In this document: piece after piece, positions 1-9,094 of the stretch | Position numbering within the stretch: the first letter of the stretch is position 1 | Layout of the letters: every line of letters begins with the position of its first letter | From: Shewanella nanhaiensis | Lineage (GTDB): Bacteria; Pseudomonadota; Gammaproteobacteria; Enterobacterales; Shewanellaceae | Assembly: GCF_019457885.1 (NCBI RefSeq) | Contig: NZ_JAHZST010000005.1 | Coordinates: 299,553 to 363,552, forward strand | Reading direction: 5' to 3' | DNA length: 64,000 bases | The notes under the pieces: generated by a model | What the model was told of the DNA's origin: nothing | Database searches by the model: none | Seen by the model: only the letters and a program-made list of their open reading frames with translations | Translations under genes and position numbers: made by a program

Positions 1-369
1 GCGGTACTGCTTGGCACTGGTGCATTTTGGGAAGGCGTTGATATGCGTGGCAGATTGTTAAGCTGCGTGATTATCGACAAACTGCCATTTGTGTCACCGG
101 ATGATAGCTTATATCGTGCACGCGCCGACAGTATCTCTCGGGATGGCAAAGATCCCTTCGCCACACTCTCCTTGCCACAAGCGGTGATCTCACTTAATCA
201 AGGGGTTGGCCGTTTAATTCGAGATGAAAAGGATAAGGGGGTACTGATTTTGTGCGATAACCGCATTGTTAATTGCCCCTACGGACAGGCATTTCTTAAC
301 TCACTTCCACCGATGAAACGTACTCGGGATATGGATAAAGTGGTGTCCTTTTTGGAAAAAATAAAGTAA
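1..369 (+). CDS. yoaA: ATP-dependent helicase YoaA (DinG family), C-terminal fragment
   Basis: The reading frame is open from the first base of the window, so only the last 122 residues of a longer helicase are present. Visible features are the AFWEGVD segment, the DKLPF block and the QGVGRLIR motif, which is helicase motif VI of the XPD/DinG superfamily 2 group and carries the arginines that contact ATP. The family comprises iron-sulfur DNA helicases; E. coli YoaA works with the HolC subunit of DNA polymerase III in damage tolerance (established knowledge). YoaA rather than DinG is preferred because yoaA lies next to tsaB in many gammaproteobacteria, and tsaB occurs 10 kb downstream here. 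The iron-sulfur cluster and Walker motifs lie outside the window. Confidence 0.88.
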   Translation, partial: AVLLGTGAFWEGVDMRGRLLSCVIIDKLPFVSPDDSLYRARADSISRDGKDPFATLSLPQAVISLNQGVGRLIRDEKDKGVLILCDNRIVNCPYGQAFLNSLPPMKRTRDMDKVVSFLEKIK

Positions 370-371
370 AA

Positions 372-410
372 ATAAAAGCGGGCGAGATTAATAATCCCGC
401 CCGCTTTTAT
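372..410. terminator. Bidirectional rho-independent terminator between yoaA and ndh
   Basis: A perfect 13-bp inverted repeat has arms at 372-384 and 398-410. The GC-rich core is flanked by A and T runs, so it can serve both converging genes. Confidence 0.85.
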
Positions 411-451
411 TTCATTGAGCTAGCTATTGAGCTCAACTACTGAGCTTGGCA

Positions 452-1753
452 TTAGTGCAGCTTCATTCTCGGTCTGACGACGCGCATCACTTTCTCGGCA
501 AACCAGAGTCCGAGGGTTTTAACGCTGCCGTGAATGGCTCTTTGGTGCATGCGGTACAAAGAGATATAAACTAGACGAGCAATTCTACCCTCAATGAACA
601 TACTATTCTTTGTCAAGTTACCCATCAAGCTGCCCACAGTACTGAAACGTGAGAGATTAACCAGTGAGCCGTGATCCACATAGGTGTAAGCCTCTCTTGG
701 CTCACCGTTGAGCTCGTGAATAATGTTTTTCTCAACACATTCAGCCATTTGGTGTGCCGACTGTGCTCTTGGCGGAACAAAGCTGCCATCGGCTTGTTGG
801 CAAGCACAACAATCCCCAATCACATAGATTGCCTCATCGACTGTGCTAAGCAGGCTTGGTTTGACCATGATCTGATTGGCGCGGTTTAGCTCAAATAGTT
901 CAATTGATTTGATAAAGTCTGGCGCTTTCACCCCAGCGGCCCATAGCATCAAGTTAGCTTCAATCACTTCTCCTTCGGAGGTGACAAATCCTTGAGCAGT
1001 GGCTTCACTGATGCGGGTGTTTTCCATCACATTGACGCCCAGCTTGGTCAGCTCACGTCTGGCTGAGCCAGCAATACGCTCAGGCAGAGCTGGAAGAATA
1101 CGAGGGCCAGCTTCAATAAGATGAATATTGAGTTTTTCAGCTGTCATCTTGCTTAAGCCGTAGATCTTCAACATCTCGGTGACATGGTAAAGCTCTGCCG
1201 AAAGCTCAACCCCTGTCGCACCACCACCGACGATGGCGATGTTAAGCTGATTAATAGATTCAGACTGATGGACGCGGGTAAAACTGTCCAGTAGGGCATC
1301 GTGGAAACGATTTGCCTGCTGGTGGGAGTCGAGGAAGAAGCAGTTCTCTTTCACGCCAGGTGTGTTGAAATCATTGCTGACACTGCCGATTGCGATCACC
1401 AGTTTGTCGTATGATATCTGACGCTCAGGCAAGATAGTATGGCCAGCATCATCGGCAATAGGAGCCATGGTGATCTGCTTAGTTTCAGCATTGAGTCCAC
1501 AAAAGGTCCCTAGCTGAAATTGGTAGCCATGTTTGGCTGCATGAGCTGAGTAGACGACGCCATCGAGATCGGAATCCAGTGAGCCTGTGGCGACCTCATG
1601 AAGCAGGGGTTTCCAGATGTGGGTACGATTTTTATCGACAAGGATAATCTGAGCACGGTTTTTTCTCCCCAGCTTATGTCCTAGCTGAGTCGCTAGCTCT
1701 AATCCTCCGGCGCCACCGCCAATGATAACAATTCTTGGCCCTGCTGCGTTCAT
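452..1753 (-). CDS. ndh: Type II NADH:quinone oxidoreductase (NDH-2)
   Basis: A 433-residue flavoprotein that oxidises NADH and passes electrons to quinone at the inner membrane without pumping protons. An FAD-binding Rossmann motif (IGGGAGG, residues 11-17) opens the protein, a second NADH-binding Rossmann motif (VGGGATGVE) lies near residue 175, and the conserved IGDC segment that closes the FAD site follows near residue 315. Length is typical of NDH-2. There is no long hydrophobic helix, in keeping with peripheral attachment through a C-terminal amphipathic region. The ATG at 1753 is preceded by a GGAGC ribosome site. It is transcribed away from the LysR gene and converges on yoaA. A sulfide:quinone reductase is less likely, because the usual redox cysteine pattern is absent. 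Confidence 0.88.
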   Translation of the reverse strand: MNAAGPRIVIIGGGAGGLELATQLGHKLGRKNRAQIILVDKNRTHIWKPLLHEVATGSLDSDLDGVVYSAHAAKHGYQFQLGTFCGLNAETKQITMAPIADDAGHTILPERQISYDKLVIAIGSVSNDFNTPGVKENCFFLDSHQQANRFHDALLDSFTRVHQSESINQLNIAIVGGGATGVELSAELYHVTEMLKIYGLSKMTAEKLNIHLIEAGPRILPALPERIAGSARRELTKLGVNVMENTRISEATAQGFVTSEGEVIEANLMLWAAGVKAPDFIKSIELFELNRANQIMVKPSLLSTVDEAIYVIGDCCACQQADGSFVPPRAQSAHQMAECVEKNIIHELNGEPREAYTYVDHGSLVNLSRFSTVGSLMGNLTKNSMFIEGRIARLVYISLYRMHQRAIHGSVKTLGLWFAEKVMRVVRPRMKLH

Positions 1754-2196
1754 CTGTTGCTCCGTAAAATGCTTATGTTGGTAAAGTTAAATAAATCACA
1801 CGGATCTACTGATTGTGATCGGTGCTAAGGCGCTACCTAGAATTAACCAACATGACATCTGGTTAACAGGGAGTAAGCCAATAATTCAAGTTTTTAGTGA
1901 GGAAAGGACTACATAACGAGATACTTATACTGGCTGATATTATTGATTATGTCACCAGTATATTTACCTGAATTTGACCTGTTCGCTGGAGAATTAGTCT
2001 AGTGTAGCGAGAAGATAATCTCTGTGTAGACTTACTGTTAATGTGAGTTTGTTGTTTAAGTAGGGTGGTCATATCTTCACCAATCTGTTTAAAACTGAAG
2101 TGATGAATAACTTATGAAGTAACTTGTTGGGGATGAGTGTTATTCATGCTATGTTTTTGTTTTGCTCATGTTTTTAAGAAGGTAAAAGGGGGGCTA
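1754..2196. other. Divergent intergenic region between ndh and the LysR gene
   Basis: About 440 bases without a convincing gene. It must hold the ndh promoter (leftward) and the promoter of the LysR gene (rightward). The only structure seen is an 8-bp inverted repeat (TATACTGG at 1926-1933, CCAGTATA at 1955-1962). No FNR or CRP site of good quality was found by eye. Confidence 0.6.
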
Positions 2197-3171
2197 GTGC
2201 GGGCATTCGATTTTGATTTAAAAAGTTTGCAGGTGTTTGTCATCGCGGCTCAAACTGGCAGCATGACAGAAACTGCTAGACGTTTAGGCTTGACCCAATC
2301 TTCGGTATCCCAGACCTTGTCTATGTTAGAAAAAAATCTCAAGGTGGAGTTGCTCGATCGCAGCGTTCGACCTCTTGGGCTGACGATTGCGGGGCGCTAT
2401 TTTTTTGATCAATCCAGTCATCTTCTCTCCCAAGCTGAGCAGACTCAAAAGGTGTTTACCCAAGGGGCTTTTGAGCAACTTCATTTAGTGCGTATCGCTA
2501 TGGTTGACTCCTTGGCAACCTCGTTAGGCAAGCCTTTGATTGAAGCTGTGAAAAAGCGAACAGAGAACTGGACATTGTCCACTGGCCGCTCTCATATGCA
2601 TGCCGATGCGTTAATGTCTCGCCAAGTCGATATTATTATCTCTGATGATGCACTCGAGGATAGTGATGATCTCAGTCGCTACCCCATACTGAGTGAGCCC
2701 TTTGTGTTAGTCAGCCCTTTGAATGTTGATAGGGAGCATAAAGGGGGAGATCCAGTAAGTGATATTCATGGTTTACATCAAGAGTTGGATTTTGTTCGCT
2801 ATACCCACGACTCCTTAATCGGTACCAGCATCGAGCGATATCTAAGGCGCCTTGGCATTAAACCAGCTATGAGATTGCAGCTGGATAATACCTTTGCTGT
2901 ACTGTCGATGGTGGCATCAGGTCTGGGCTGGACCATCACGACCCCTTTGTGTTTGTACCAAAGTGGTATCCCCTTAGCGCAAGTCAAGTGCCAGCCACTT
3001 CCTGCTAATTATGGTTTTAAGCGACGTCTAACCTTAGTCACTCGTCGCCATGAACTGAGCGATCTGGCTGAGCAGATGGCCAGAGACAGTTGTGAGATCA
3101 TGTCTGAGTGTTTTCTACCTGAACTTGAAAAAGATCTTCCATGGTTAGTGGCAGATATCGATATAGGTTAA
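2197..3171 (+). CDS. LysR-family transcriptional regulator, probable regulator of the downstream amino-alcohol cluster
   Basis: A 324-residue protein when started at the GTG at 2197, which follows a strong purine-rich site (AAAGGGGGG). An in-frame start at 2137 would add 20 hydrophobic residues that are not typical of the family. The N-terminal winged helix-turn-helix includes the classic segments GSMTETARRLGLTQSSVSQ and LEKNLKVELLDR. The remainder is a periplasmic-binding-protein-like effector domain. LysR proteins normally control adjacent operons in response to a small-molecule inducer (established knowledge). Its position upstream of, and co-oriented with, the permease/ligase/dehydrogenase genes suggests it senses the amino alcohol or a gamma-glutamyl intermediate (inference). 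Confidence 0.85.
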   Translation: MRAFDFDLKSLQVFVIAAQTGSMTETARRLGLTQSSVSQTLSMLEKNLKVELLDRSVRPLGLTIAGRYFFDQSSHLLSQAEQTQKVFTQGAFEQLHLVRIAMVDSLATSLGKPLIEAVKKRTENWTLSTGRSHMHADALMSRQVDIIISDDALEDSDDLSRYPILSEPFVLVSPLNVDREHKGGDPVSDIHGLHQELDFVRYTHDSLIGTSIERYLRRLGIKPAMRLQLDNTFAVLSMVASGLGWTITTPLCLYQSGIPLAQVKCQPLPANYGFKRRLTLVTRRHELSDLAEQMARDSCEIMSECFLPELEKDLPWLVADIDIG

Positions 3172-3346
3172 CCGTTTCACCATTGAGTTTATAGGAGTCG
3201 TTTTTCTAGTATTAAAAAAATTAATACTACAGCGTTAGGACAAATGATTGTTGTTGTCGTTTAGCAAGGAGGCTATTAGGTTCGATGAGGTGTTAATTCA
3301 AAGCGAGCATCGGGCCATTTCGCAAACCAAGATAAAGGGAAATGTC

Positions 3347-4807
3347 ATGTCACAAGAATCAAAGCAACAAAGTGCACCAAGAACAAAAAATAAAAGCATC
3401 GAGTATGAAGCCGTTTCCGATGAGTATATGAGTCAACGTCAGCTTAAAAAGGGAGTCGCTGGCTGGGTATTACTGGCGAGTTTGGGGATATCTTATGTGA
3501 TCTCCGGCGATTTTGCGGGGTGGAATTTCGGCCTTGAACTTGGCGGTTTTGGCGGAATGTTAATCGCAACACTGGTGATGGGATTAATGTATATCTGCTT
3601 GGTATTAAGCTTGGCAGAGATGTCATCCTCACTGCCAACAGCGGGTGGCGGCTACAGCTTTGCTCGTCGTGCTATGGGGCCCTGGGGAGGCTTTTTAACG
3701 GGAACGGCTATTTTACTTGAATACGCCATTGCCCCAGCTGCCATCGCCATCTTTATTGGCGGATATGTGAATGAACTTGTTGGGATAGATGGTCCCATCG
3801 TGTATGCCGCTTTTTATTTAGTTTTTGTTGGTTTGCACCTTTGGGGCGCGGGGGAAGCATTAAGAATTATGATGGGGATAACCTTATTAGCGGTTATCGC
3901 CATCGGTGTTTTTATGGTGGGGATGGTGCCTCATTTTGATCCCGCGAACCTGTTCGATATCGCAGCGAATCCAGACGTGGCAGGCTCAAGTAGTTTTCTA
4001 CCCGAAGGTTACATGGGGATCTGGGCCGCATTGCCCTTTGCGATGTGGCTGTTTCTTGCAGTAGAGGGCGTGCCATTGGCAGCTGAGGAAGCGACAGATC
4101 CAGCGAAAGATATGCCAAAAGGAATTATCGCCTCCATGTTGGTGTTGATTGTATTTGCTGCCGCTGTGTTGTTATTGGTTCCTGGTGGGGCCGGTGCTGA
4201 GGCGATGAAAACTCACGGCGCACCATTAGTTGGCGCTCTGCAGTCTGTTTATGGCTTAGACTCTTTGGCAGCTAAGTTTGTTAATTTAGTCGGCTTGTTT
4301 GGTTTAATTGCCAGCTTCTTCTCCATTATCTATGCCTACTCTCGTCAAGTCTTTGCGCTGTCACGAGCAGGGTACCTACCACGTTTTCTCTCCTTGTCTG
4401 GTAAGCGAAAAGTGCCTGTTTGGGCGTTAATCGTACCGGGAGTATTAGGCTTTCTCTTGTCGCTAACGGGTGAAGGGGACTTGATGATCACCATGGCGGT
4501 GTTTGGGGCGACGATCTCCTATGCCATGATGAGTCTGTCGCATATTTTACTTCGCAAGAAAGAGCCACAGCTTGAACGCCCCTATAAAACACCTGGTGGT
4601 GTGCTGACATCCTCTATCGCCTTGATCCTTTCACTGGTTGCTCTGGCCTCGACCTTTGTGGTGAGCCTTCAGGCGGCCATGTGGTCTGCACTTTTCTATC
4701 TGATTATGGTGACCTACTTTGTGCTCTATAGCCGCCATAGATTAGTTGCTTCAGCGCCAGAGGAGGAGTTTGACATGATAGCGTCTGCGGAGTCAGAGCT
4801 TAGCTAG
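3347..4807 (+). CDS. Ethanolamine permease-like APC transporter
   Basis: An inner-membrane amino acid/polyamine/organocation transporter of 486 residues with about twelve hydrophobic segments. The segments YVISGDFAGWNFG, LPTAGGGYSFARRA and LEYAIAPAAIAIFIGGY closely resemble the ethanolamine permease subfamily as I remember it, rather than putrescine or general amino acid permeases. The ATG at 3347 is chosen because it follows AAAGGGA at good spacing; the frame stays open upstream to 3248, but that extension is polar and unlike the family. It heads a same-strand series with the ligase, two dehydrogenases and an amidotransferase, so it most likely imports their substrate. Ethanolamine is the best guess; other short amino alcohols or amines are possible. 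Confidence 0.85.
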   Translation: MSQESKQQSAPRTKNKSIEYEAVSDEYMSQRQLKKGVAGWVLLASLGISYVISGDFAGWNFGLELGGFGGMLIATLVMGLMYICLVLSLAEMSSSLPTAGGGYSFARRAMGPWGGFLTGTAILLEYAIAPAAIAIFIGGYVNELVGIDGPIVYAAFYLVFVGLHLWGAGEALRIMMGITLLAVIAIGVFMVGMVPHFDPANLFDIAANPDVAGSSSFLPEGYMGIWAALPFAMWLFLAVEGVPLAAEEATDPAKDMPKGIIASMLVLIVFAAAVLLLVPGGAGAEAMKTHGAPLVGALQSVYGLDSLAAKFVNLVGLFGLIASFFSIIYAYSRQVFALSRAGYLPRFLSLSGKRKVPVWALIVPGVLGFLLSLTGEGDLMITMAVFGATISYAMMSLSHILLRKKEPQLERPYKTPGGVLTSSIALILSLVALASTFVVSLQAAMWSALFYLIMVTYFVLYSRHRLVASAPEEEFDMIASAESELS

Positions 4808-4957
4808 AATCCATTAGCTTAGGAAATAGGTTGCTGGATACGCGGGTTTCTCTAGCCTTCAGCAGCCAAAGATCGCGACCAGTTACTAAAATGATAATTA
4901 AATAAGCAGATTGTCCGTGCAGTCACACTTGGCGGGTAACAATAAGGAAGTGGGAAT

Positions 4958-6325
4958 ATGGAAGCGAGAGAAGTAAAGAGTATTGCCGATGCCATCGCCA
5001 TCATTGAGGAGCGAGGGTTAACCCATGTGAAGGTGGGTGTGTTTGATAATGATGGTGTTATGCGCGGCAAGTATATGTCTAAAGCTAAGTTTATCGCCTC
5101 CTTGGAGAAGGGGTTTGCTTTTTGCGATGTGGTACTTGGCTGGGATGTTAAAGATCAGCTTTATGACAATGCTAAATATACAGGCTGGCATACGGGGTAC
5201 CCAGATGCACCGGTACGAATACTGCCTCATACCTGTCGTGATGTAATTGGCGAAGAGGGGATGCTGCTATTTATTGCTGAGTTTGCCGAGGAGGCGGAAG
5301 CGGTTTGCCCTCGTGGCACTCTTAGACGCGTGATTGAGAAAGCAGACAGCATGGGCTTTAACGCGTTTGCGGCGCTCGAATATGAGTTCTTTCTGTTTAA
5401 CGAAACACCGCACTCTATTCGAAAGAAAAACTTTCGCGATCTCGAAACCATCACTCCCGATTGGTTTGGCTACTCTATGATCCGCAACTCGGCTCACTCA
5501 GATCTCTATCAAGATATCCTGTCGATGGCTGAAATCATGGACTTTCCTATCGAGGGGATCCACTCAGAAACAGGGCCTGGTGTGATTGAAGCGGCCATTG
5601 CCGTCGACAATGCGGAAGCGGCTGCCGATAAAGGGGCACTATTTAAAACCTTTATGAAGGTACTGGCGCAGAAGCGAGACCTGATGGCGACCTTTATGGC
5701 GAAATGGTCAGGGGATTATCCTGGGCAAAGTGGCCATATACACCTCTCGCTGCAGAACAAAGATGGTACATCGGCATTTTATGATCCTTCTCAGACCCAC
5801 TCTATGAGTAAAGTACAGCGGCATTTCTTAGCGGGTCAACAAAAGTTAATGCCAGAGTTTCTCTGCATGATAGCCCCAACAATTAATAGTTACTCACGCA
5901 TGATCCCTGGTTTTTGGGCGCCCACTGATGCCACATGGGGCGTTGAAAATCGCACTACAGCGTTGAGAGTGATCCCGGGCTCTGCAAAATCGCAACGAGT
6001 GGAATACCGTTTAGGTGCTGCCGATGCAAACCCTTATCTCGCACTCGCTGCTGCGCTCGCCAGTGGGCTTTATGGCATAGAGCATGAGTTAGAGCCAGAA
6101 GCTCAAGTCAAAGGTAATGCCTATGAGCAGACTCATGATGCTCAACTAGCACTGCCTGCAACTTTATGGGATGCAGCGCAGAAATTTAAGCGATCAACTG
6201 CTGCGGTCAGCTGCTTTGGTGAAGCGTTCGTTGAACACTACGCGATTAGCCGTGAGTGGGAGGAGCGTGAGTTTAGAAAGCATGTTACTGACTGGGAGAT
6301 GGAGCGGTATTTTGAAATTATCTAA
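4958..6325 (+). CDS. Glutamine-synthetase-family gamma-glutamyl-amine ligase (predicted gamma-glutamylethanolamine synthetase)
   Basis: A 455-residue member of the glutamine synthetase superfamily, close in length to PuuA and IpuC rather than to GlnA. Visible signatures are GQSGHIHLSL (metal/ATP region), GVENRTTALRV and the VEYRLGAADANPYLALAAAL segment shared by the catalytic domain. The adenylylation loop typical of enterobacterial GlnA is not evident. Such enzymes use ATP to join the gamma-carboxyl of glutamate to an amine. The neighbouring ethanolamine-type permease and an alcohol dehydrogenase in place of a PuuB-type oxidase point to an amino alcohol as the amine (inference). The ATG at 4958 has AAGGAAG upstream. 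The 150-base gap after the permease may hold an internal promoter. Confidence 0.85.
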   Translation: MEAREVKSIADAIAIIEERGLTHVKVGVFDNDGVMRGKYMSKAKFIASLEKGFAFCDVVLGWDVKDQLYDNAKYTGWHTGYPDAPVRILPHTCRDVIGEEGMLLFIAEFAEEAEAVCPRGTLRRVIEKADSMGFNAFAALEYEFFLFNETPHSIRKKNFRDLETITPDWFGYSMIRNSAHSDLYQDILSMAEIMDFPIEGIHSETGPGVIEAAIAVDNAEAAADKGALFKTFMKVLAQKRDLMATFMAKWSGDYPGQSGHIHLSLQNKDGTSAFYDPSQTHSMSKVQRHFLAGQQKLMPEFLCMIAPTINSYSRMIPGFWAPTDATWGVENRTTALRVIPGSAKSQRVEYRLGAADANPYLALAAALASGLYGIEHELEPEAQVKGNAYEQTHDAQLALPATLWDAAQKFKRSTAAVSCFGEAFVEHYAISREWEEREFRKHVTDWEMERYFEII

Positions 6326-6387
6326 TGCCCATAGGGAATGGCTACAAGATTCTCGCTGAAAATTGTCGTACTGGAGTTAAGTGATTT

Positions 6388-7803
6388 ATGGAATTATCTT
6401 CACAAAAACTGATGCAGGAAACCATCTCGCCAATAGATGGTCGTGTTTATGTAAGTCGGCCGCTTGCCGATGAGCAACAGGTATTAGCCTGTGTTGAGCA
6501 GGGGGCTTTAGCTTATAAGGGGCCTGAAAGTAGTTGGAAAGAGACCAAGCTATCTGAGCGTAAGGCGCTGTGTAAAAAAGCCATTGAACAACTTCTGAGT
6601 CATAAAGATGAGATAGCTAGTGAGTTAAGTTGGATGATGGGACGGCCGATACGCTATAGCGCTGGCGAGCTTGCTGGCGTTGCTGAGCGTAGCGATTATA
6701 TGATTGAGGTGTGTGAGAAAGCGTTAGCGGATATCACCCTTGAAGAGCGCTCAGGATTTACTCGCTATATTAAACGAGAATCTCTGGGCCTGGTATTGGT
6801 CATCGCGCCGTGGAACTACCCTTTTTTAACAGCCATCAATGCCATCATTCCGGCTCTACTGGCAGGGAACTGCGTTATTCTTAAACATTCTGCTCAGACA
6901 CCTCTGTGTGCGGAGCGTCTGTATCAAGCATTTACAGATGCCGGCTTACCTCAAGGGGTTTTTCAATATCTGCATATGGATCACGACAATACCGCCAAGC
7001 TTATCGCCAATGAGCAGATAAATTATGTAGCGTTTACTGGTTCTGTTTTTGGCGGTGAGATGGTTGAGAAAGCGGCTGTCGGACGTTTTATCGGTGTTGG
7101 GTTAGAGTTAGGAGGAAAAGATCCTGCCTATGTTCGCGAAGATGCAGATATTGATAGCGCGGTTGAAACCTTAGTCGATGGTGCTTTTTTCAATTCAGGC
7201 CAATCCTGTTGTGGCATTGAGCGGATCTACCTTCATCACAGCATTTATGACGAATTTGTCGCAAAAGCGGTGGCGTTAACTAAGCAATATAAGCTTGGAC
7301 GTTCAGATGAGCCAAATACCACCTTAGGCCCGTTGGTGAGAACCTCGGCGGCAGATTTTGTGCGCCAGCAGATCAATGATGCTGTGGCGCAGGGCGCCAT
7401 CACGCATATCGATGAGTCGCTATTTCCCATGAGCCAACCGGGCACTCCCTATCTTGCTCCCCAAATTCTGACTCAGGTGGATCACACCATGAAGGTGATG
7501 ACTCAGGAGTCCTTTGGGCCAGTGGTGGGGATCATGAAAGTGATGGATGATAATGAAGCGGTTGCACTTATGAATGACAGTGATTTTGGTTTAACCGCGA
7601 GTATCTTTACCCAAGATATTGATCTTGGTATTAGATTAGGCGAACAGTTGCAGACAGGGACTTTTTTCCTTAATCGTTGCGATTATCTCGATCCAGCACT
7701 GGCCTGGACTGGGGTGAAACAATCAGGGCGAGGCTGCACGCTTTCTCAATTAGGATTTGATCAGCTTACTCGACCTAAATCATTTCATATTAAACATGGT
7801 TAA
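6388..7803 (+). CDS. NAD(P)-dependent aldehyde dehydrogenase
   Basis: A 471-residue aldehyde dehydrogenase. The NAD-binding region carries APWNYPF, the general-base segment reads ELGGKDP, and the catalytic cysteine is probably C274 in NSGQSCCG, where a second cysteine follows directly. In the proposed pathway it would oxidise the gamma-glutamylated aldehyde made by the alcohol dehydrogenase to the acid, for example gamma-glutamylglycine if the substrate is ethanolamine (inference). The gene starts 62 bases after the ligase and ends 34 bases before the alcohol dehydrogenase, consistent with a single operon. Family assignment is firm; the exact aldehyde is not. Confidence 0.87.
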   Translation: MELSSQKLMQETISPIDGRVYVSRPLADEQQVLACVEQGALAYKGPESSWKETKLSERKALCKKAIEQLLSHKDEIASELSWMMGRPIRYSAGELAGVAERSDYMIEVCEKALADITLEERSGFTRYIKRESLGLVLVIAPWNYPFLTAINAIIPALLAGNCVILKHSAQTPLCAERLYQAFTDAGLPQGVFQYLHMDHDNTAKLIANEQINYVAFTGSVFGGEMVEKAAVGRFIGVGLELGGKDPAYVREDADIDSAVETLVDGAFFNSGQSCCGIERIYLHHSIYDEFVAKAVALTKQYKLGRSDEPNTTLGPLVRTSAADFVRQQINDAVAQGAITHIDESLFPMSQPGTPYLAPQILTQVDHTMKVMTQESFGPVVGIMKVMDDNEAVALMNDSDFGLTASIFTQDIDLGIRLGEQLQTGTFFLNRCDYLDPALAWTGVKQSGRGCTLSQLGFDQLTRPKSFHIKHG

Positions 7804-7837
7804 CCTCAATAATAGTTAGATCCAAAAGGAGTCGTTA

Positions 7838-9004
7838 ATGGATTTACACGCAAATTGGAATTTCCCCACGAATATTACGGTGGGTGAGGGCTGTTTAAGT
7901 CAGCTCGGGGAGCGCTGCAAAGCACTTAAGATGACCAAGGTTTTGTTGATCACTGATCCGGGTTTGGCAGATCTGCCTATGGTGAAAGAGGCGATGGGTT
8001 ATTGCACTCAGGCCGGATTAACGGTTGAGCTGTTTTGTGAGATCCAGGGAAATCCCACTGGAGACAATGTCCGTGCTGGCGCAATATGTTTAAAATCAGG
8101 TGGTTTTAATGGGGTGATAGCTTTCGGTGGTGGCTCAAGTTTAGATGCCGCTAAAGCGATCGCCATGATTGCAAAACAATCGCTCTCTTTGTGGAGCACT
8201 GAAGATATCGGTGATAACTGGACCCGCATCGATGAAAGGTTGATGATCCCTGTGATTGCCGTGCCGACCACGGCAGGTACAGGCTCAGAGGTTGGGCGAG
8301 CGTCAGTAATAACCGATACCGACGGGGCTCACCATGTTAAAAGGATAATATTTCATCCTAAGATGCTTCCAGCCACTGTGTTACTCGACCCAAAGCTCAC
8401 TTTGGGTTTGCCGCCTCCTATTACAGCAGCGACAGGTTTAGATGCCTTGTCTCATAGTCTAGAGGCCTATTGTGCGCCGTCTTATCATCCCATGGCTGAG
8501 GGGATTGCTATCGAGGGAATAAGATTGGTGAAGCATTTTCTTCCAAGAGCAGTGGCCAATGGAGAGGATATTGAGGCGAGAACCCAGATGCTGGTGGCAT
8601 CGAGTATGGGAGCAACCAGTTTTCAGCGTGGCTTAGGGGCGATGCACGCTATTGCACACAGTCTTGGTGCCCTGTATGACAAGCATCATGGATTGCTCAA
8701 TGCGATTTTGATGCCCTATGTGCTCAAGCGAAATAGGGACCAAATAGAGCAAAAGATCATCCGTTTATCTCAATACCTCGAGCTTGATAACCCCAATTTT
8801 GATGGTTTTATGGATTGGATTTTAGCATTAAGAGCTGAGTTGAGTATTCCCCATACGCTCGCTGATATTGGGATAACTTTAGAGGATGTGGTGTTAGTGG
8901 GAAAGATGGCAGTAAAAGATGCAGCAGCCGGCGGTAACCCTATAACATTAACCGATGCGGAGTATTCGTTACTCTTTCGTGACGCGGTTAAAGGGGCGCT
9001 TTAG
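7838..9004 (+). CDS. Iron-containing (group III) alcohol dehydrogenase
   Basis: A 388-residue enzyme of the iron-dependent alcohol dehydrogenase family. The NAD-binding glycine motif FGGGSSLDAAKA is followed by PTTAGTGSE and by the metal-ligand segments TGLDALSHSLEAY and AMHAIAHSLG with KHHG further on, which supply the aspartate and histidines of the metal site. It reversibly oxidises an alcohol to an aldehyde. Its presence beside a gamma-glutamyl ligase is what separates this cluster from the putrescine Puu pathway, where an FAD oxidase acts on an amine. Here the free hydroxyl of a gamma-glutamylated amino alcohol is the likely target (inference). A clear AAAAGGAG site precedes the ATG. Confidence 0.88.
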   Translation: MDLHANWNFPTNITVGEGCLSQLGERCKALKMTKVLLITDPGLADLPMVKEAMGYCTQAGLTVELFCEIQGNPTGDNVRAGAICLKSGGFNGVIAFGGGSSLDAAKAIAMIAKQSLSLWSTEDIGDNWTRIDERLMIPVIAVPTTAGTGSEVGRASVITDTDGAHHVKRIIFHPKMLPATVLLDPKLTLGLPPPITAATGLDALSHSLEAYCAPSYHPMAEGIAIEGIRLVKHFLPRAVANGEDIEARTQMLVASSMGATSFQRGLGAMHAIAHSLGALYDKHHGLLNAILMPYVLKRNRDQIEQKIIRLSQYLELDNPNFDGFMDWILALRAELSIPHTLADIGITLEDVVLVGKMAVKDAAAGGNPITLTDAEYSLLFRDAVKGAL

Positions 9005-9015
9005 CGAGTTGATAT

Positions 9016-9049
9016 TTGAGAGTTAGTTTATGGACAGTTTGACTCTCAA
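9016..9049 (+). terminator. Weak hairpin between alcohol dehydrogenase and amidotransferase genes
   Basis: Arms TTGAGAGT (9016-9023) and ACTCTCAA (9042-9049) are perfectly complementary and are followed by TTTT. The 18-base loop makes it a weak terminator or attenuator, which could lower expression of the last gene of the cluster. Confidence 0.35.
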
Positions 9050-9094
9050 TTTTATCTTGAATAATCGACTGTTTTTTCACATAGGAGAGGTGAG

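Noticed and set aside
1796..1826. Possible CRP site upstream of ndh (TCACA and TGTGA half-sites)
   Set aside because: The half-sites are in the wrong order and spacing for TGTGA-N6-TCACA.
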